Source: Rhodoblastus sp963710275 (GTDB lineage Bacteria > Pseudomonadota > Alphaproteobacteria > Rhizobiales > Beijerinckiaceae). Taken from it: a DNA stretch of 64,000 nucleotides. The position numbers were made by a program, and so were the translations under genes. A model generated the notes under the pieces. It made no database searches and was not told where the DNA came from. It saw only the letters and a list, made by a program, of their open reading frames with translations. The number at the start of each line of letters is the position of its first letter. The first letter of the stretch is position 1. Positions 56,296 through 64,000 of the stretch are shown here, piece by piece. Where the stretch lies: positions 434,001-498,000 of the forward strand of contig CAVPZS010000008.1 in NCBI GenBank assembly GCA_963710275.1, given 5' to 3'.

Positions 56296-57705
56296 ATGAC
56301 CGCGCTTGTCTGGTTCCGTAACGATCTGCGCCTCGCCGACAATCCGGCGCTCGCCGCCGCGATGGCCGGCGGCAGGAAAATCCTGTGCGTCTTCCTGCTC
56401 GATTCGGAAGATGAGGGCATACGCGCGCCCGGCGCGGCCAGTCGCTGGCGGCTCGACCTGTCCTTGCGGGCGCTTGACGAGGAACTTTCGAGGCGCGGCG
56501 GCGCATTGCATGTGCTGCGCGGCGCCGCGGACGAGCTATTGCCGCGCCTGGTCGAGGCCAGCGGCGCCTCGGCGATTTTCTGGAATCGGCGTTACCGCGG
56601 CGGCGAAATTGTCCAGGACAAGCGGCTGAAAGAACTTTTCCGCTCCCAGGGAATGCAGGTCGAAAGCTTTAATGGCGCGCTGCTGGCGGAGCCGTGGCAG
56701 GTCAAGACAGGCAGCGGCGGCGCCTTCAAGGTGTTCACGCCTTTCTGGCGGGCCTTGCGCGAGAAATTCGAACGCGCTCCGCCCGGGCCCGCGCCGAAGA
56801 AAATCGCCTTCGCCGACTGGCCTCCCGAAGCGCCTCCGCGTGTCGACGGGAAGACACTCGGGCTCGCGCCCGAACGCCCGAACTGGGCGCAGGATTTTCC
56901 GGAGGCCGACCCAGGCGAAAGCGGCGCGCGGAAAAGGTTACGTAACTTTTTGTCCGACAAGCTCGATGGTTACGCAACCTTGCGCGACCGCACCGACGAA
57001 CACGCGACGTCGAACCTGTCCGCCCACCTGCATTTCGGCGAGATTTCGCCGCGCGAAATTTTCGCCGCGGCGTCAGGCATGAAAAATTCGGACAAGTTCC
57101 TGTCCGAACTCGGCTGGCGTGAATTCTGCCATCATTTGCTCTTCGCCTTTCCCGACCTCCCCTCGCGCAACTTCCAGGCGCGCTTCGACGCCTTTCCCTG
57201 GCTCGAGGACGAAGCCGCCCTGAAAGCCTGGCGGCGGGGCCTGACCGGTTATCCGCTTGTCGACGCCGGCATGCGCGAGCTGTGGCGGACCGGTTGTATG
57301 CATAATCGCGTCCGCATGGTGACAGCCTCCTTCCTGACCAAACACCTGCTGATCGACTGGCGCGCGGGCGAGGCCTGGTTCTGGGATACGCTGGTGGACG
57401 CCGACGCGGCGAACAATGTCGCGAACTGGCAATGGGTCGCCGGTTGCGGCGCCGACGCCGCGCCCTATTTCCGCATTTTCAATCCGGTTCTGCAGGGCGA
57501 AAAATTCGATCCCGACGGCGCCTATGTCCGCCGCTATTGCCCGGAGCTGGCGGAACTGCCGAACAGATACATCCACCGGCCTTGGACGGCGCCGGCGGCC
57601 GCGCTGGCCGAGGCGAAGGTGCGACTGGGCGAAACCTATCCAAAGCCGATCATCGACCATGACTTCGCCCGCCGCCGGGCGCTGGCCGCATTTGCAAGCC
57701 TGTAA
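56296..57705 (+). CDS. phrB: Deoxyribodipyrimidine photolyase
   Basis: Blue-light FAD enzyme that splits cyclobutane pyrimidine dimers. The N-terminal antenna-binding domain begins TALVWFRNDLRLADNPAL. The C-terminal FAD domain has TSNLSAHLHFGEISPREIF, ELGWREFCHHLLF, PLVDAGMRELWRTGCMHNR, TASFLTKHLLIDWRAG and DADAANNVANWQWVAGCG, all CPD-photolyase class I signatures. 469 residues from ATG 56296. No LexA-type box seen upstream. Intact. Confidence 0.95.
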   Translation: MTALVWFRNDLRLADNPALAAAMAGGRKILCVFLLDSEDEGIRAPGAASRWRLDLSLRALDEELSRRGGALHVLRGAADELLPRLVEASGASAIFWNRRYRGGEIVQDKRLKELFRSQGMQVESFNGALLAEPWQVKTGSGGAFKVFTPFWRALREKFERAPPGPAPKKIAFADWPPEAPPRVDGKTLGLAPERPNWAQDFPEADPGESGARKRLRNFLSDKLDGYATLRDRTDEHATSNLSAHLHFGEISPREIFAAASGMKNSDKFLSELGWREFCHHLLFAFPDLPSRNFQARFDAFPWLEDEAALKAWRRGLTGYPLVDAGMRELWRTGCMHNRVRMVTASFLTKHLLIDWRAGEAWFWDTLVDADAANNVANWQWVAGCGADAAPYFRIFNPVLQGEKFDPDGAYVRRYCPELAELPNRYIHRPWTAPAAALAEAKVRLGETYPKPIIDHDFARRRALAAFASL

Positions 57706-57779
57706 ACCCTGATGCGGCCCAACGCTTGCAGGCCTCGCCCGCGCCAGCTAGCATCCTGCCAAAATCCATAGGAATTGTC

Positions 57780-58793
57780 ATGAAAGTCACGGATTCGGTT
57801 CTCGACGCCATCGGCCACACGCCGCTGATCAAACTCAAGGCGGCCTCGGAAGCCACGGGATGCGACATCTACGGCAAGGCGGAATTCATGAATCCCGGCG
57901 GTTCGGTCAAGGATCGCGCCGCGCTGGCCATCGTGCAGGACGCCGTGGAAACAGGCGCGCTGAAGCCGGGGGGAACCATCGTCGAGGGCACGGCGGGCAA
58001 TACCGGCATCGGCCTGGCGCTGGTCGCCAATGCGCTCGGCTTTCGCACGGTGATCGTGATTCCGAACACGCAGTCGGAAGAGAAGAAGACCATGCTGCGC
58101 CTGCAAGGCGCCGAACTGATCGAGGTTCCGGCCGTTCCCTATTCCAATCCCGACAATTACGTCAAATATTCCGGGCGGCTGGCGGCGGAACTCGCCGCAA
58201 CGACTCCAGAGGGCGCGATCTGGGCCAACCAGTTCGACAACGTCGCCAACCGCCGCGGCCACGAACTCACCACCGGACCCGAAATTTATCAACAGCTTGA
58301 CGGCAAAGTCGACGGTTTCGTCAGCGCGGTGGGCACCGGCGGGACGCTCGCCGGCGTCGCCCTGGCGCTCAAGGCGCGCAAGCCCGGCGTCAAGATCGCC
58401 CTCGCCGACCCGATGGGCGCGGCGCTCTATTCCTATTACAAGACCGGCGAACTGAAGTCGTCGGGATCGTCGATCACCGAGGGCATCGGCCAGGGCCGCA
58501 TCACCGCCAATCTGGTCGACGCGCCCATCGACATCGCCTACCAGATCACCGACGAGGAGGCCCTGCCGATCCTGTTCGATCTCGCCGAACAGGAGGGATT
58601 GCTGCTCGGCGGCTCCTCGGCCATCAACATCGCCGGCGCGATCCGGCTGGCGCGCGAGCTCGGCCCCGGCCACACCATCGTCACCGTGCTATGCGATTCG
58701 GGCGTGCGCTACGCCTCGAAACTCTACAATCCCGCGTTCCTGCGCGAGAAGAACCTGCCGACGCCGCGCTGGCTGGAAAAACGCCAGGCTTGA
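57780..58793 (+). CDS. cysK: Cysteine synthase A
   Basis: O-acetylserine sulfhydrylase that makes cysteine from O-acetylserine and sulfide. PLP Lys is in PGGSVKDRAALAIV; TAGNTGIGLAL, VGTGGTLAGVALAL and GLLLGGSSAINIAGA are family motifs. 337 residues from ATG 57780, preceded by TAGGAA. The LPxxNP-type start (DAIGHTPLIKLK) is normal. Followed by sseA after 94 bases, a sulfur-metabolism pair. Confidence 0.94.
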   Translation: MKVTDSVLDAIGHTPLIKLKAASEATGCDIYGKAEFMNPGGSVKDRAALAIVQDAVETGALKPGGTIVEGTAGNTGIGLALVANALGFRTVIVIPNTQSEEKKTMLRLQGAELIEVPAVPYSNPDNYVKYSGRLAAELAATTPEGAIWANQFDNVANRRGHELTTGPEIYQQLDGKVDGFVSAVGTGGTLAGVALALKARKPGVKIALADPMGAALYSYYKTGELKSSGSSITEGIGQGRITANLVDAPIDIAYQITDEEALPILFDLAEQEGLLLGGSSAINIAGAIRLARELGPGHTIVTVLCDSGVRYASKLYNPAFLREKNLPTPRWLEKRQA

Positions 58794-58887
58794 AAAAACG
58801 TTTGCACAAAAAAATCGCCCTTGGCGCAAAGGAGTGGTTTCGCGCAGCGCGCGACGCCGCTAATTTGGCGACGACAGGGAGTGAAAA

Positions 58888-59781
58888 ATGACCGGCGAAG
58901 CGAGTCAGAACGAATCGAAATATCTCGTATCCACCGAGTGGCTGGCCGAACATCTCGGCGCGCCCGGACTGGCGATCGTCGACGCCTCATGGCACCTGCC
59001 CACAGCCGATCGCAGCGGACGCGCCGAATTTCTGGAACGCCACATCCCAGGCGCCGTCTTCTTCGACATCGACGCCATCGCGGACAAGAATTCCAGCCTC
59101 CCGCACATGTTGCCCGATCCCGTGGCCTTCTCCAGCGCCGTCCGGAAACTCGGCATCGGCGACGGCATGAAGATCGTCGTCTATGATTCGCTCGGCCTGT
59201 TTTCTGCGGCGCGGGTCTGGTGGACCTTTCGCGCCTTTGGCGTCCGCGATGTCGTCGTGCTCGACGGCGGCCTGCCGAAATGGCTGGCCGAGGGCCGGCC
59301 GACCGACGAGGGCGAAGCCCTGCCGAAGTCGCGCCATTTCACCGCCCGGCTCGACCACGCCCTGATCGCCTCGCTCGAAGACGTGCGCGACGCGAGCGCC
59401 AACATCGGCGCCCCCTCGGCTGGCGGGTCCTCGGCCGCGCAGATCGTCGACGCCCGCTCTGCGCCGCGCTTCCGTGGCGACGAGCTGGAGCCGCGCCCGG
59501 GCTTGCGGTCCGGCCATATTCCCGGCAGCCGCAACCTGCCCTGGAACGACTTGCTGACCGAGGGACGGCTGCGTCCGCCGGCCGAACTGGCCACGGCTTT
59601 TTCCGCCGCCGGCTTCGATCCGGCCAAGCCGACCATCGCCACCTGCGGCTCCGGCGTGTCCGCGGCGATCTTCGCCCTGGCCATGGCCTCGACCGGACAT
59701 GCCCACGTCGCGGTCTATGACGGCTCCTGGGCGGAATGGGGGCTACGCAAGGACCTGCCGATCGGCCAGGGTCCGGCGTAA
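58888..59781 (+). CDS. sseA: 3-mercaptopyruvate sulfurtransferase (two rhodanese domains)
   Basis: Transfers sulfane sulfur from 3-mercaptopyruvate to an acceptor. The N-terminal rhodanese repeat has VSTEWLAEHLGAPGLAIVDASW and HIPGAVFFDIDAIAD; the C-terminal repeat has the active-site loop ATCGSGVSAAIFALAM, where CGSGVT/SA marks mercaptopyruvate rather than thiosulfate specificity, and YDGSWAEWG. 297 residues; good AGGGAGTG site before ATG 58888. Adjacent to cysK, consistent with cysteine and sulfide turnover. Confidence 0.94.
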   Translation: MTGEASQNESKYLVSTEWLAEHLGAPGLAIVDASWHLPTADRSGRAEFLERHIPGAVFFDIDAIADKNSSLPHMLPDPVAFSSAVRKLGIGDGMKIVVYDSLGLFSAARVWWTFRAFGVRDVVVLDGGLPKWLAEGRPTDEGEALPKSRHFTARLDHALIASLEDVRDASANIGAPSAGGSSAAQIVDARSAPRFRGDELEPRPGLRSGHIPGSRNLPWNDLLTEGRLRPPAELATAFSAAGFDPAKPTIATCGSGVSAAIFALAMASTGHAHVAVYDGSWAEWGLRKDLPIGQGPA

Positions 59782-60058
59782 ATTCACTCGGGTCAGCCAG
59801 CTGACTCACCCAAGCGAATTTCCGCGCGAAAGCGGCCGATGCGGCGAAAAGCCGCGCCGGCGGCTGTTTTCAGCAAAATTTGATCCATCCGCAGCCGTTT
59901 TCCGCGATATTCCACTCCAAATGCCTTCGCAACGGGCAAATTGACGCCAAATGCGCGCACACCCCGCTGGCTTGTCGAGCGTGGCGGTGTTATGACGCTG
60001 AGGTTGCGCGCGGCAGGCCGAAACAAGCGCCGCGCCTGACAGGGAGAGACGCCCAGGA

Positions 60059-60397
60059 ATGAAAAAAGTCGAAGCCATCATCAAGCCCTTCAAACTCGAC
60101 GAAGTGAAGGAAGCGCTGCAGGAAGCCGGCCTGCACGGCATCACCGTGACCGAAGCCAAGGGTTTTGGGCGCCAGAAAGGCCATACCGAGCTTTATCGCG
60201 GCGCCGAATATGTCGTCGACTTCCTTCCCAAGGTCAAAATCGAACTGGTTCTCGCCGACAGCGCCGTCGAGCGCGCCGTGGAAGCCATTCGCAAGGCCGC
60301 CCAGACCGGCCGCATCGGCGACGGCAAGATCTTCATTTCCAATATCGAAGGCGCGATCCGCATTCGTACCGGCGAAACCGGCTCGGACGCGGTCTGA
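60059..60397 (+). CDS. glnB: P-II nitrogen regulator GlnB
   Basis: 112-residue P-II protein, second paralogue of the window. KVEAIIKPFKLDEVKEAL, the T-loop KGFGRQKGHTELYRGAEY with the uridylylated Tyr, and IGDGKIFISNIEGAIRIRTGE are canonical. It lies 63 bases before glnA, the classic glnBA operon, where P-II controls adenylylation of glutamine synthetase and NtrB activity. I saw no convincing sigma54 (-24/-12) site in the 277 bases upstream, so the promoter type is open. Confidence 0.96.
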   Translation: MKKVEAIIKPFKLDEVKEALQEAGLHGITVTEAKGFGRQKGHTELYRGAEYVVDFLPKVKIELVLADSAVERAVEAIRKAAQTGRIGDGKIFISNIEGAIRIRTGETGSDAV

Positions 60398-60460
60398 CGC
60401 CCCTTCCCGCCAAAAACATTTTCCACTTCAACGTCACCTCCATCGACAAGGGGCAATGAA

Positions 60461-61870
60461 ATGACGACCGCCAAGGAAGTACTGCAGAAAATCAAGGACG
60501 AAGACATCAAGTATGTCGACCTCCGCTTCACCGATCCGCGCGGCAAGTGGCAGCACGTCACCTTCGACATCGCCTTGGTCGACGACGATTTCTTCTCGGA
60601 AGGCATGGGCTTCGACGGCTCGTCCATCGCCGGCTGGAAGGCGATCAACGAATCCGACATGCTGCTGATGCCGGACCCCTCCACGGCCGTCCTCGATCCC
60701 TTCTTTTCCGCCGCGACGCTTTCGATCGTCTGCGACGTGCTCGAGCCCATGACCGGCGAGCCCTATCACCGCGACCCGCGCAGCATCGCCAAGAAGGCGG
60801 AAGCCTATCTCAAGAGCACCGGCGTCGGCGACACCGCCTATTTCGGCCCGGAAGCCGAATTCTTCGTCTTCGATGACGTCCGCTTCAAGGCCGACCCATA
60901 CAACACCGGCTTCGTTCTCGACTCCGTCGAACTGCCGACCAACGCCGACACTCCCTACGAGGGCGGCAACCTCGGCCACCGCGTCCGCACCAAGGGCGGC
61001 TATTTCCCGGTTCCCCCGGTCGATTCCGCGCAGGACATGCGCGGCGAGATGCTCGCGGCCATGGCGGCCATGGGCGTCAAGGTCGAGAAGCACCATCACG
61101 AAGTGGCGTCGGCGCAGCACGAGCTCGGCATGAAGTTCGGCACGCTGACCACGATGGCCGATCATTTGCAGATCTATAAATACGCCATCCACCAGGTCGC
61201 CAATTCCTACGGCAAGACCGCAACCTTCATGCCCAAGCCGGTCTATGGCGACAACGGCTCGGGCATGCACGTCCACCAGTCGATCTGGAAGGACGGCAAG
61301 CCGGTCATGGCCGGCGACAAATACGCCGACCTCAGCCAGGAATGCCTGTACTATATCGGCGGCATCATCCGTCACGCCAAGGCGCTCAACGCCTTCACCA
61401 ATCCGACCACCAATTCCTACAAGCGCCTGGTGCCCGGCTACGAAGCCCCGGTGCTGCTCGCCTATTCGGCGCGCAACCGCTCGGCCTCCTGCCGCATCCC
61501 CTGGGCGAACAACCCGAAGGCCAAGCGCGTCGAAGTCCGCTTCCCGGATCCCGCCGCGAACCCCTACCTGGCCTTCTCGGCCATGCTGATGGCCGGCCTT
61601 GACGGCATCGCCAACAAGATCGATCCCGGCGCCGCCATGGACAAGGACCTCTACGACCTGCCCCCGCGCGAGTTGAAGAAGATCCCGACGGTCTGCGGTT
61701 CGCTGCGCGAAGCCCTCGCCTGCCTCGACAAGGACCGCGCCTTCCTCAAGGCCGGCGACGTGTTCAGCGAGGACTTCATCGACAGCTATATCGAGCTGAA
61801 GATGCAGGACGTCATGCGCATGGAAATGACGCCGCACCCGGTCGAATTCGACATGTATTATTCCTACTGA
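60461..61870 (+). CDS. glnA: Glutamine synthetase type I
   Basis: Assimilates ammonium into glutamine as a dodecamer. Motifs: GMGFDGSSIAGWKAINESDM, FGPEAEFFVFDDV (metal Glu), the glutamate-binding KPVYGDNGSGMHVHQS, NRSASCRIPW, and the adenylylation site MDKDLYDLPPRELKKIP (Tyr), showing control by GlnE. 469 residues, typical GSI-beta. Read with glnB and ended by a strong terminator 24 bases after the stop. Confidence 0.98.
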   Translation: MTTAKEVLQKIKDEDIKYVDLRFTDPRGKWQHVTFDIALVDDDFFSEGMGFDGSSIAGWKAINESDMLLMPDPSTAVLDPFFSAATLSIVCDVLEPMTGEPYHRDPRSIAKKAEAYLKSTGVGDTAYFGPEAEFFVFDDVRFKADPYNTGFVLDSVELPTNADTPYEGGNLGHRVRTKGGYFPVPPVDSAQDMRGEMLAAMAAMGVKVEKHHHEVASAQHELGMKFGTLTTMADHLQIYKYAIHQVANSYGKTATFMPKPVYGDNGSGMHVHQSIWKDGKPVMAGDKYADLSQECLYYIGGIIRHAKALNAFTNPTTNSYKRLVPGYEAPVLLAYSARNRSASCRIPWANNPKAKRVEVRFPDPAANPYLAFSAMLMAGLDGIANKIDPGAAMDKDLYDLPPRELKKIPTVCGSLREALACLDKDRAFLKAGDVFSEDFIDSYIELKMQDVMRMEMTPHPVEFDMYYSY

Positions 61871-61893
61871 GGCTTTCCTCGACATGATTGCGA

Positions 61894-61919
61894 GGGGCGG
61901 CCGTCTGGCCGCCCCTTTT
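61894..61919 (+). terminator. Intrinsic terminator after glnA
   Basis: GGGGCGGCC/GGCCGCCCC, a 9-bp perfect stem around GTCT, followed by TTTT. Confidence 0.9.
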
Positions 61920-61943
61920 GCGTCCCAATGACCCGCCAAAACG

Positions 61944-61980
61944 AAAAACCCCTCGCAGCCCGCGGCCTGCGAGGGGTTTT
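61944..61980 (-). terminator. Bidirectional terminator between glnA and a small secreted-protein gene
   Basis: AACCCCTCGCAG (61947–61958) and CTGCGAGGGGTT (61967–61978) form a perfect 12-bp stem. An A-run (61944–61948) on one side and a T-run (61977–61980) on the other allow termination in both directions; for the minus-strand gene at 61998 it is the main terminator. Confidence 0.85.
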
Positions 61981-61997
61981 CGCATCAGCGCGATCGC

Positions 61998-62243
61998 TCA
62001 GCGCGCGGGCGCGGGCTCCACCTGCTGCTGTTGCAACTGCTGCTGCCGTTTCATCTTGTAGTAATGGCGCGCGGCGATGCAGCCGCCGATCGCGCCGGCG
62101 ACGGCGTGATGGCCGGCGTAATGGCCGGCGACGCCGCCCGCGAGCGCGCCACGGATACAGCCCTTGGCCTGCGCCTCGCCGGAAACGCCGAGGGACGAGG
62201 CGAGCGAAATCGCCACGAGGGCGGCGGCAAATTTGGTCTTCAT
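61998..62243 (-). CDS. Small secreted Gly/Ala-rich protein (glycine-zipper-like)
   Basis: 81 residues from ATG 62243. A signal peptide (KFAAALVAISLASSLGVSGEA) is followed by a Gly/Ala/His-rich segment with regular Gly spacing (CIRGALAGGVAGHYAGHHAV, AGAIGGCIAARHYYKMKRQQ) and a Gln-rich tail. The spacing resembles glycine-zipper envelope proteins. Two Cys bracket the zipper. Function unknown. Ends at a bidirectional terminator. Confidence 0.75.
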   Translation of the reverse strand: MKTKFAAALVAISLASSLGVSGEAQAKGCIRGALAGGVAGHYAGHHAVAGAIGGCIAARHYYKMKRQQQLQQQQVEPAPAR

Positions 62244-62370
62244 GTGAACTCCAGGGAATCTCGCGGGCAAAAACCGCCCGTCCGGAATATAGGGCGGCTT
62301 TTTCCGCGCGCCAGCGTCAAGCTTGGCGTAAATGCATTTTTGCAACGGATTGCGCGCCCTTGGCGGGGCG

Positions 62371-63576
62371 TCAAGCCTTTTCGGCCTGCGCCTCGACGAC
62401 GGCCGCGCGGCTCTGGCGCAGCGCGGGGCGGCGCATCGTGGCCGCGACCGCCAGCCAGATAAGGGTCATCGCGATGGCGAAGGCGAACACGCCATGGGGG
62501 CCCTGCGCCTGCAGCAGCCAGCCGCTGCCGGCGCCGCCGAAGAAAATTCCGAGGAACTGCGCCGTCGAATAGACGCCAGTGGCCGCGCCCTTTGCGGTTG
62601 GCGGCGCGAACTTGGTCACCAAAGACGGCAGCATCGCCTCCATGGCGTTGAAGCCGGTGAAAAAGACGACCAACGCGACCGTGGTCGCGACCGCGCCCGA
62701 AGGCGCTGCGACAAGCATTACGAGGCTGGCCAGGATCGCCACGATCGAGCCGACGAAAACCTCTTTCATCCGACCGCGGGTCTCCGCGACGATGATCAAG
62801 GGGACCATCAGCGCCATCGCGCCCGCCATGACCGGTAAATAGAACATCCATTGGCTCGCCACGTCCAGATGCAGCGCCTGCGCCAGGATGGCCGGGATGA
62901 CAAGGAAACTCGAGGTCAGGACGGCGTGCAGGGTGAAAATCGCGAAATCGAGCCGCAGCAATTCGCCGTCGCGCAGCACCCGCAGGAAAGTCGGCCAGTC
63001 AAGGTTTCGCGGAACGGCGTGATCGGGCGACGGGACCGCGCCGAGCGTCACGGCGACGCCTGCGACGGCCAGGCCGGCGGTGATCCAGAAAATCCCGCGA
63101 AGCCCGACGGCCGCGGCGATCGGCGGCCCGATGAGAATGGCGAGCGCGAAGGAGAAGCCGATGGTGACCCCGATCACGGCCATGGCGCGGGTGCGCACTT
63201 CATCGCGCGTGAGATCGGCCGCGAGCGCCAGAATTGATGAGCCCACCGCGCCGGCGCCTTGCAGAATACGCCCGAGCAGCACGCCCTCGATCGAAGTCGA
63301 AAGCGCCGCGACGACGCTGCCCAGGCCGAACACAACCAATCCCCCGGCGATCACTTTCTTGCGCCCGATGCGATCTGAGAGCAGGCCGAGCGGTATTTGC
63401 AGAAACCCTTGCGCCAGCCCGTAGGCCCCGAGCGCCAGGCCAATCAGCCGCAGGTTCGCGCCCGAGAGATCGCGAGCATATTGCGCGAAGATCGGGTAGA
63501 CCATGAACAGACCGAGCAGCCTGGCCGCAAAGACTGCGGCAAGCGAAACGACTGCTCTGAGTTCGGTCTTGTTCAT
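62371..63576 (-). CDS. MFS transporter (drug/multidrug exporter-like)
   Basis: 401 residues with twelve predicted membrane spans. Motif A between spans 2 and 3 reads GLLSDRIGRKKVI; the span 5 antiporter motif C region reads GVTIGFSFALAILIGPPIAA, typical of drug:H+ antiporters (DHA1 type). It resembles YajR-type exporters without their C-terminal cytoplasmic domain; substrate unknown. Monocistronic: the next genes on either side are separated by 127 and 365 bases. Confidence 0.88.
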   Translation of the reverse strand: MNKTELRAVVSLAAVFAARLLGLFMVYPIFAQYARDLSGANLRLIGLALGAYGLAQGFLQIPLGLLSDRIGRKKVIAGGLVVFGLGSVVAALSTSIEGVLLGRILQGAGAVGSSILALAADLTRDEVRTRAMAVIGVTIGFSFALAILIGPPIAAAVGLRGIFWITAGLAVAGVAVTLGAVPSPDHAVPRNLDWPTFLRVLRDGELLRLDFAIFTLHAVLTSSFLVIPAILAQALHLDVASQWMFYLPVMAGAMALMVPLIIVAETRGRMKEVFVGSIVAILASLVMLVAAPSGAVATTVALVVFFTGFNAMEAMLPSLVTKFAPPTAKGAATGVYSTAQFLGIFFGGAGSGWLLQAQGPHGVFAFAIAMTLIWLAVAATMRRPALRQSRAAVVEAQAEKA

Positions 63577-63941
63577 CGCGTCTGTTCCTTCGCCGGACGC
63601 CTCATCAAGGTCGTCTCGTCCGGTCGTTGACTGTCGTCAAAAGCGCGCCCTCCAGCCGGAGCCTGGCGGCGTTTTCCGCGTCTGTTGCAAAGACTTGTCC
63701 CGAAGGCGTCGCCCAGGGGACGAAGACCTGTAGCGCGTCAACCAATGATGACGCAAATGAATTTCGTTTCATCCTTGCCAGAAGCCAGCAAATCCAAGCG
63801 TTTCGCGTCGTTTGCGCGGAACCAACGCCTGCGTTTTCGGTTGTTCGGGGATGCAGCCGGCAACGCCTGGCGCCATTGCAAAAGTGTGACAACGACAGGC
63901 GCAATATTAGACGCCGTCGATCGCAGTCCAGGGAGACAGAC
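63577..63941. other. Divergent intergenic region at the right end
   Basis: 365 bases between the MFS gene and a gene starting at 63942. No gene seen. A GGGAGA ribosome site precedes the start. A short TTGAC-N4-GTCAA dyad lies at 63627–63640, 51 bases upstream of the MFS start. Confidence 0.5.
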
Positions 63942-64000
63942 ATGAGAAAATCGGTTTTGGCCGTGCTGATCCTCGTCAGCTCGGGAGGGGTCGCTTTGGC
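63942..64000 (+). CDS. Start of a secreted protein (runs off the right edge)
   Basis: ATG 63942, behind GGGAGA, opens with MRKSVLAVLILVSSGGVAL, a typical signal peptide. Only 19 codons are visible, so the product cannot be named. Confidence 0.6.
   Translation, partial: MRKSVLAVLILVSSGGVAL

Noticed and set aside
59782..60058. A sigma54 (-24/-12) promoter for glnB–glnA
   Set aside because: I looked for TGGCAC-N5-TTGC-type elements and found no acceptable match.
63627..63640. TTGAC-N4-GTCAA dyad upstream of the MFS gene as an operator
   Set aside because: Arms are only five bases and can easily occur by chance; no regulator gene is adjacent.

Overview
The window is a GC-rich, gene-dense piece of core chromosome from an alphaproteobacterium, most likely of the order Hyphomicrobiales (Rhizobiales), perhaps Beijerinckiaceae/Methylocystaceae-like. 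The evidence is gene order: rlpA–dac–tmk, lptF–lptG–lptD–surA–pdxA–rsmA, fabD–fabG–acpP–fabF–mltG–yicC–gmk, rpsF–rpsR–DUF2232–rplI–dnaB–alr–radA–cvpA–purF, metG–tatD–MBL and glnB–glnA are all blocks known from that order. No insertion sequence, prophage, integrase, CRISPR array or rRNA operon was seen. Two tRNA genes (Cys, Asn) lie near 54 kb.

Layout: 0–5 kb cell-wall and housekeeping genes on the minus strand (tmk, D,D-carboxypeptidase, rlpA, holC, pepA). 5.4–13.2 kb plus-strand outer-membrane biogenesis operon that runs into vitamin B6 and rRNA methylation genes. 13.2–21.5 kb minus strand: two small membrane-associated proteins, gmk, yicC, mltG and the fatty-acid synthesis cluster. 21.6–32.6 kb plus strand: ribosomal proteins, replicative helicase, alanine racemase, RadA, CvpA, PurF, an SDR. 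32.6–42.4 kb mixed: sensor kinase, der, a YfgM-like protein, trmFO, small unknowns, a P-II protein, DUF302, DUF1194. 42.4–46.5 kb minus operon: squalene-synthase-like/NDUFAF6-like protein, MBL hydrolase, tatD, metG. 46.7–53.7 kb: alkB alkane hydroxylase, queA, transglutaminase-like protease, EcsC, molbindin, a Cys-cluster protein with a truncated-haemoglobin fusion, acylphosphatase, small HTH. 54–64 kb: rsmC-like, RsuA-like, photolyase, cysK, sseA, glnB–glnA, MFS exporter and the start of a secreted protein.

The most striking property is sequence quality. About 38 single-base frame disruptions break at least 23 otherwise intact, mostly essential genes (dnaB, metG, fabD, purF, rsmA, der and others). 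Nearly all are repaired by removing one base, often in a short homopolymer. All but one lie left of about 46.5 kb. I therefore annotate these as one CDS each, spanning the breaks, and treat the breaks as probable assembly insertions, not biology. They also create a false purF–SDR fusion and a false overlap of DUF2232 with rplI.

The most interesting biological candidates are: a truncated haemoglobin fused to a GIY-YIG-like N-terminal domain and translationally coupled to a CxxxCC protein; a LexA-type SOS box that brackets the -10 of radA; a perfect DnaA box upstream of dnaB; a 12-bp-stem nested hairpin terminator after alkB; and a long dyad upstream of the molbindin gene. I found no clear-cut novel multi-gene defence or metabolic system here.
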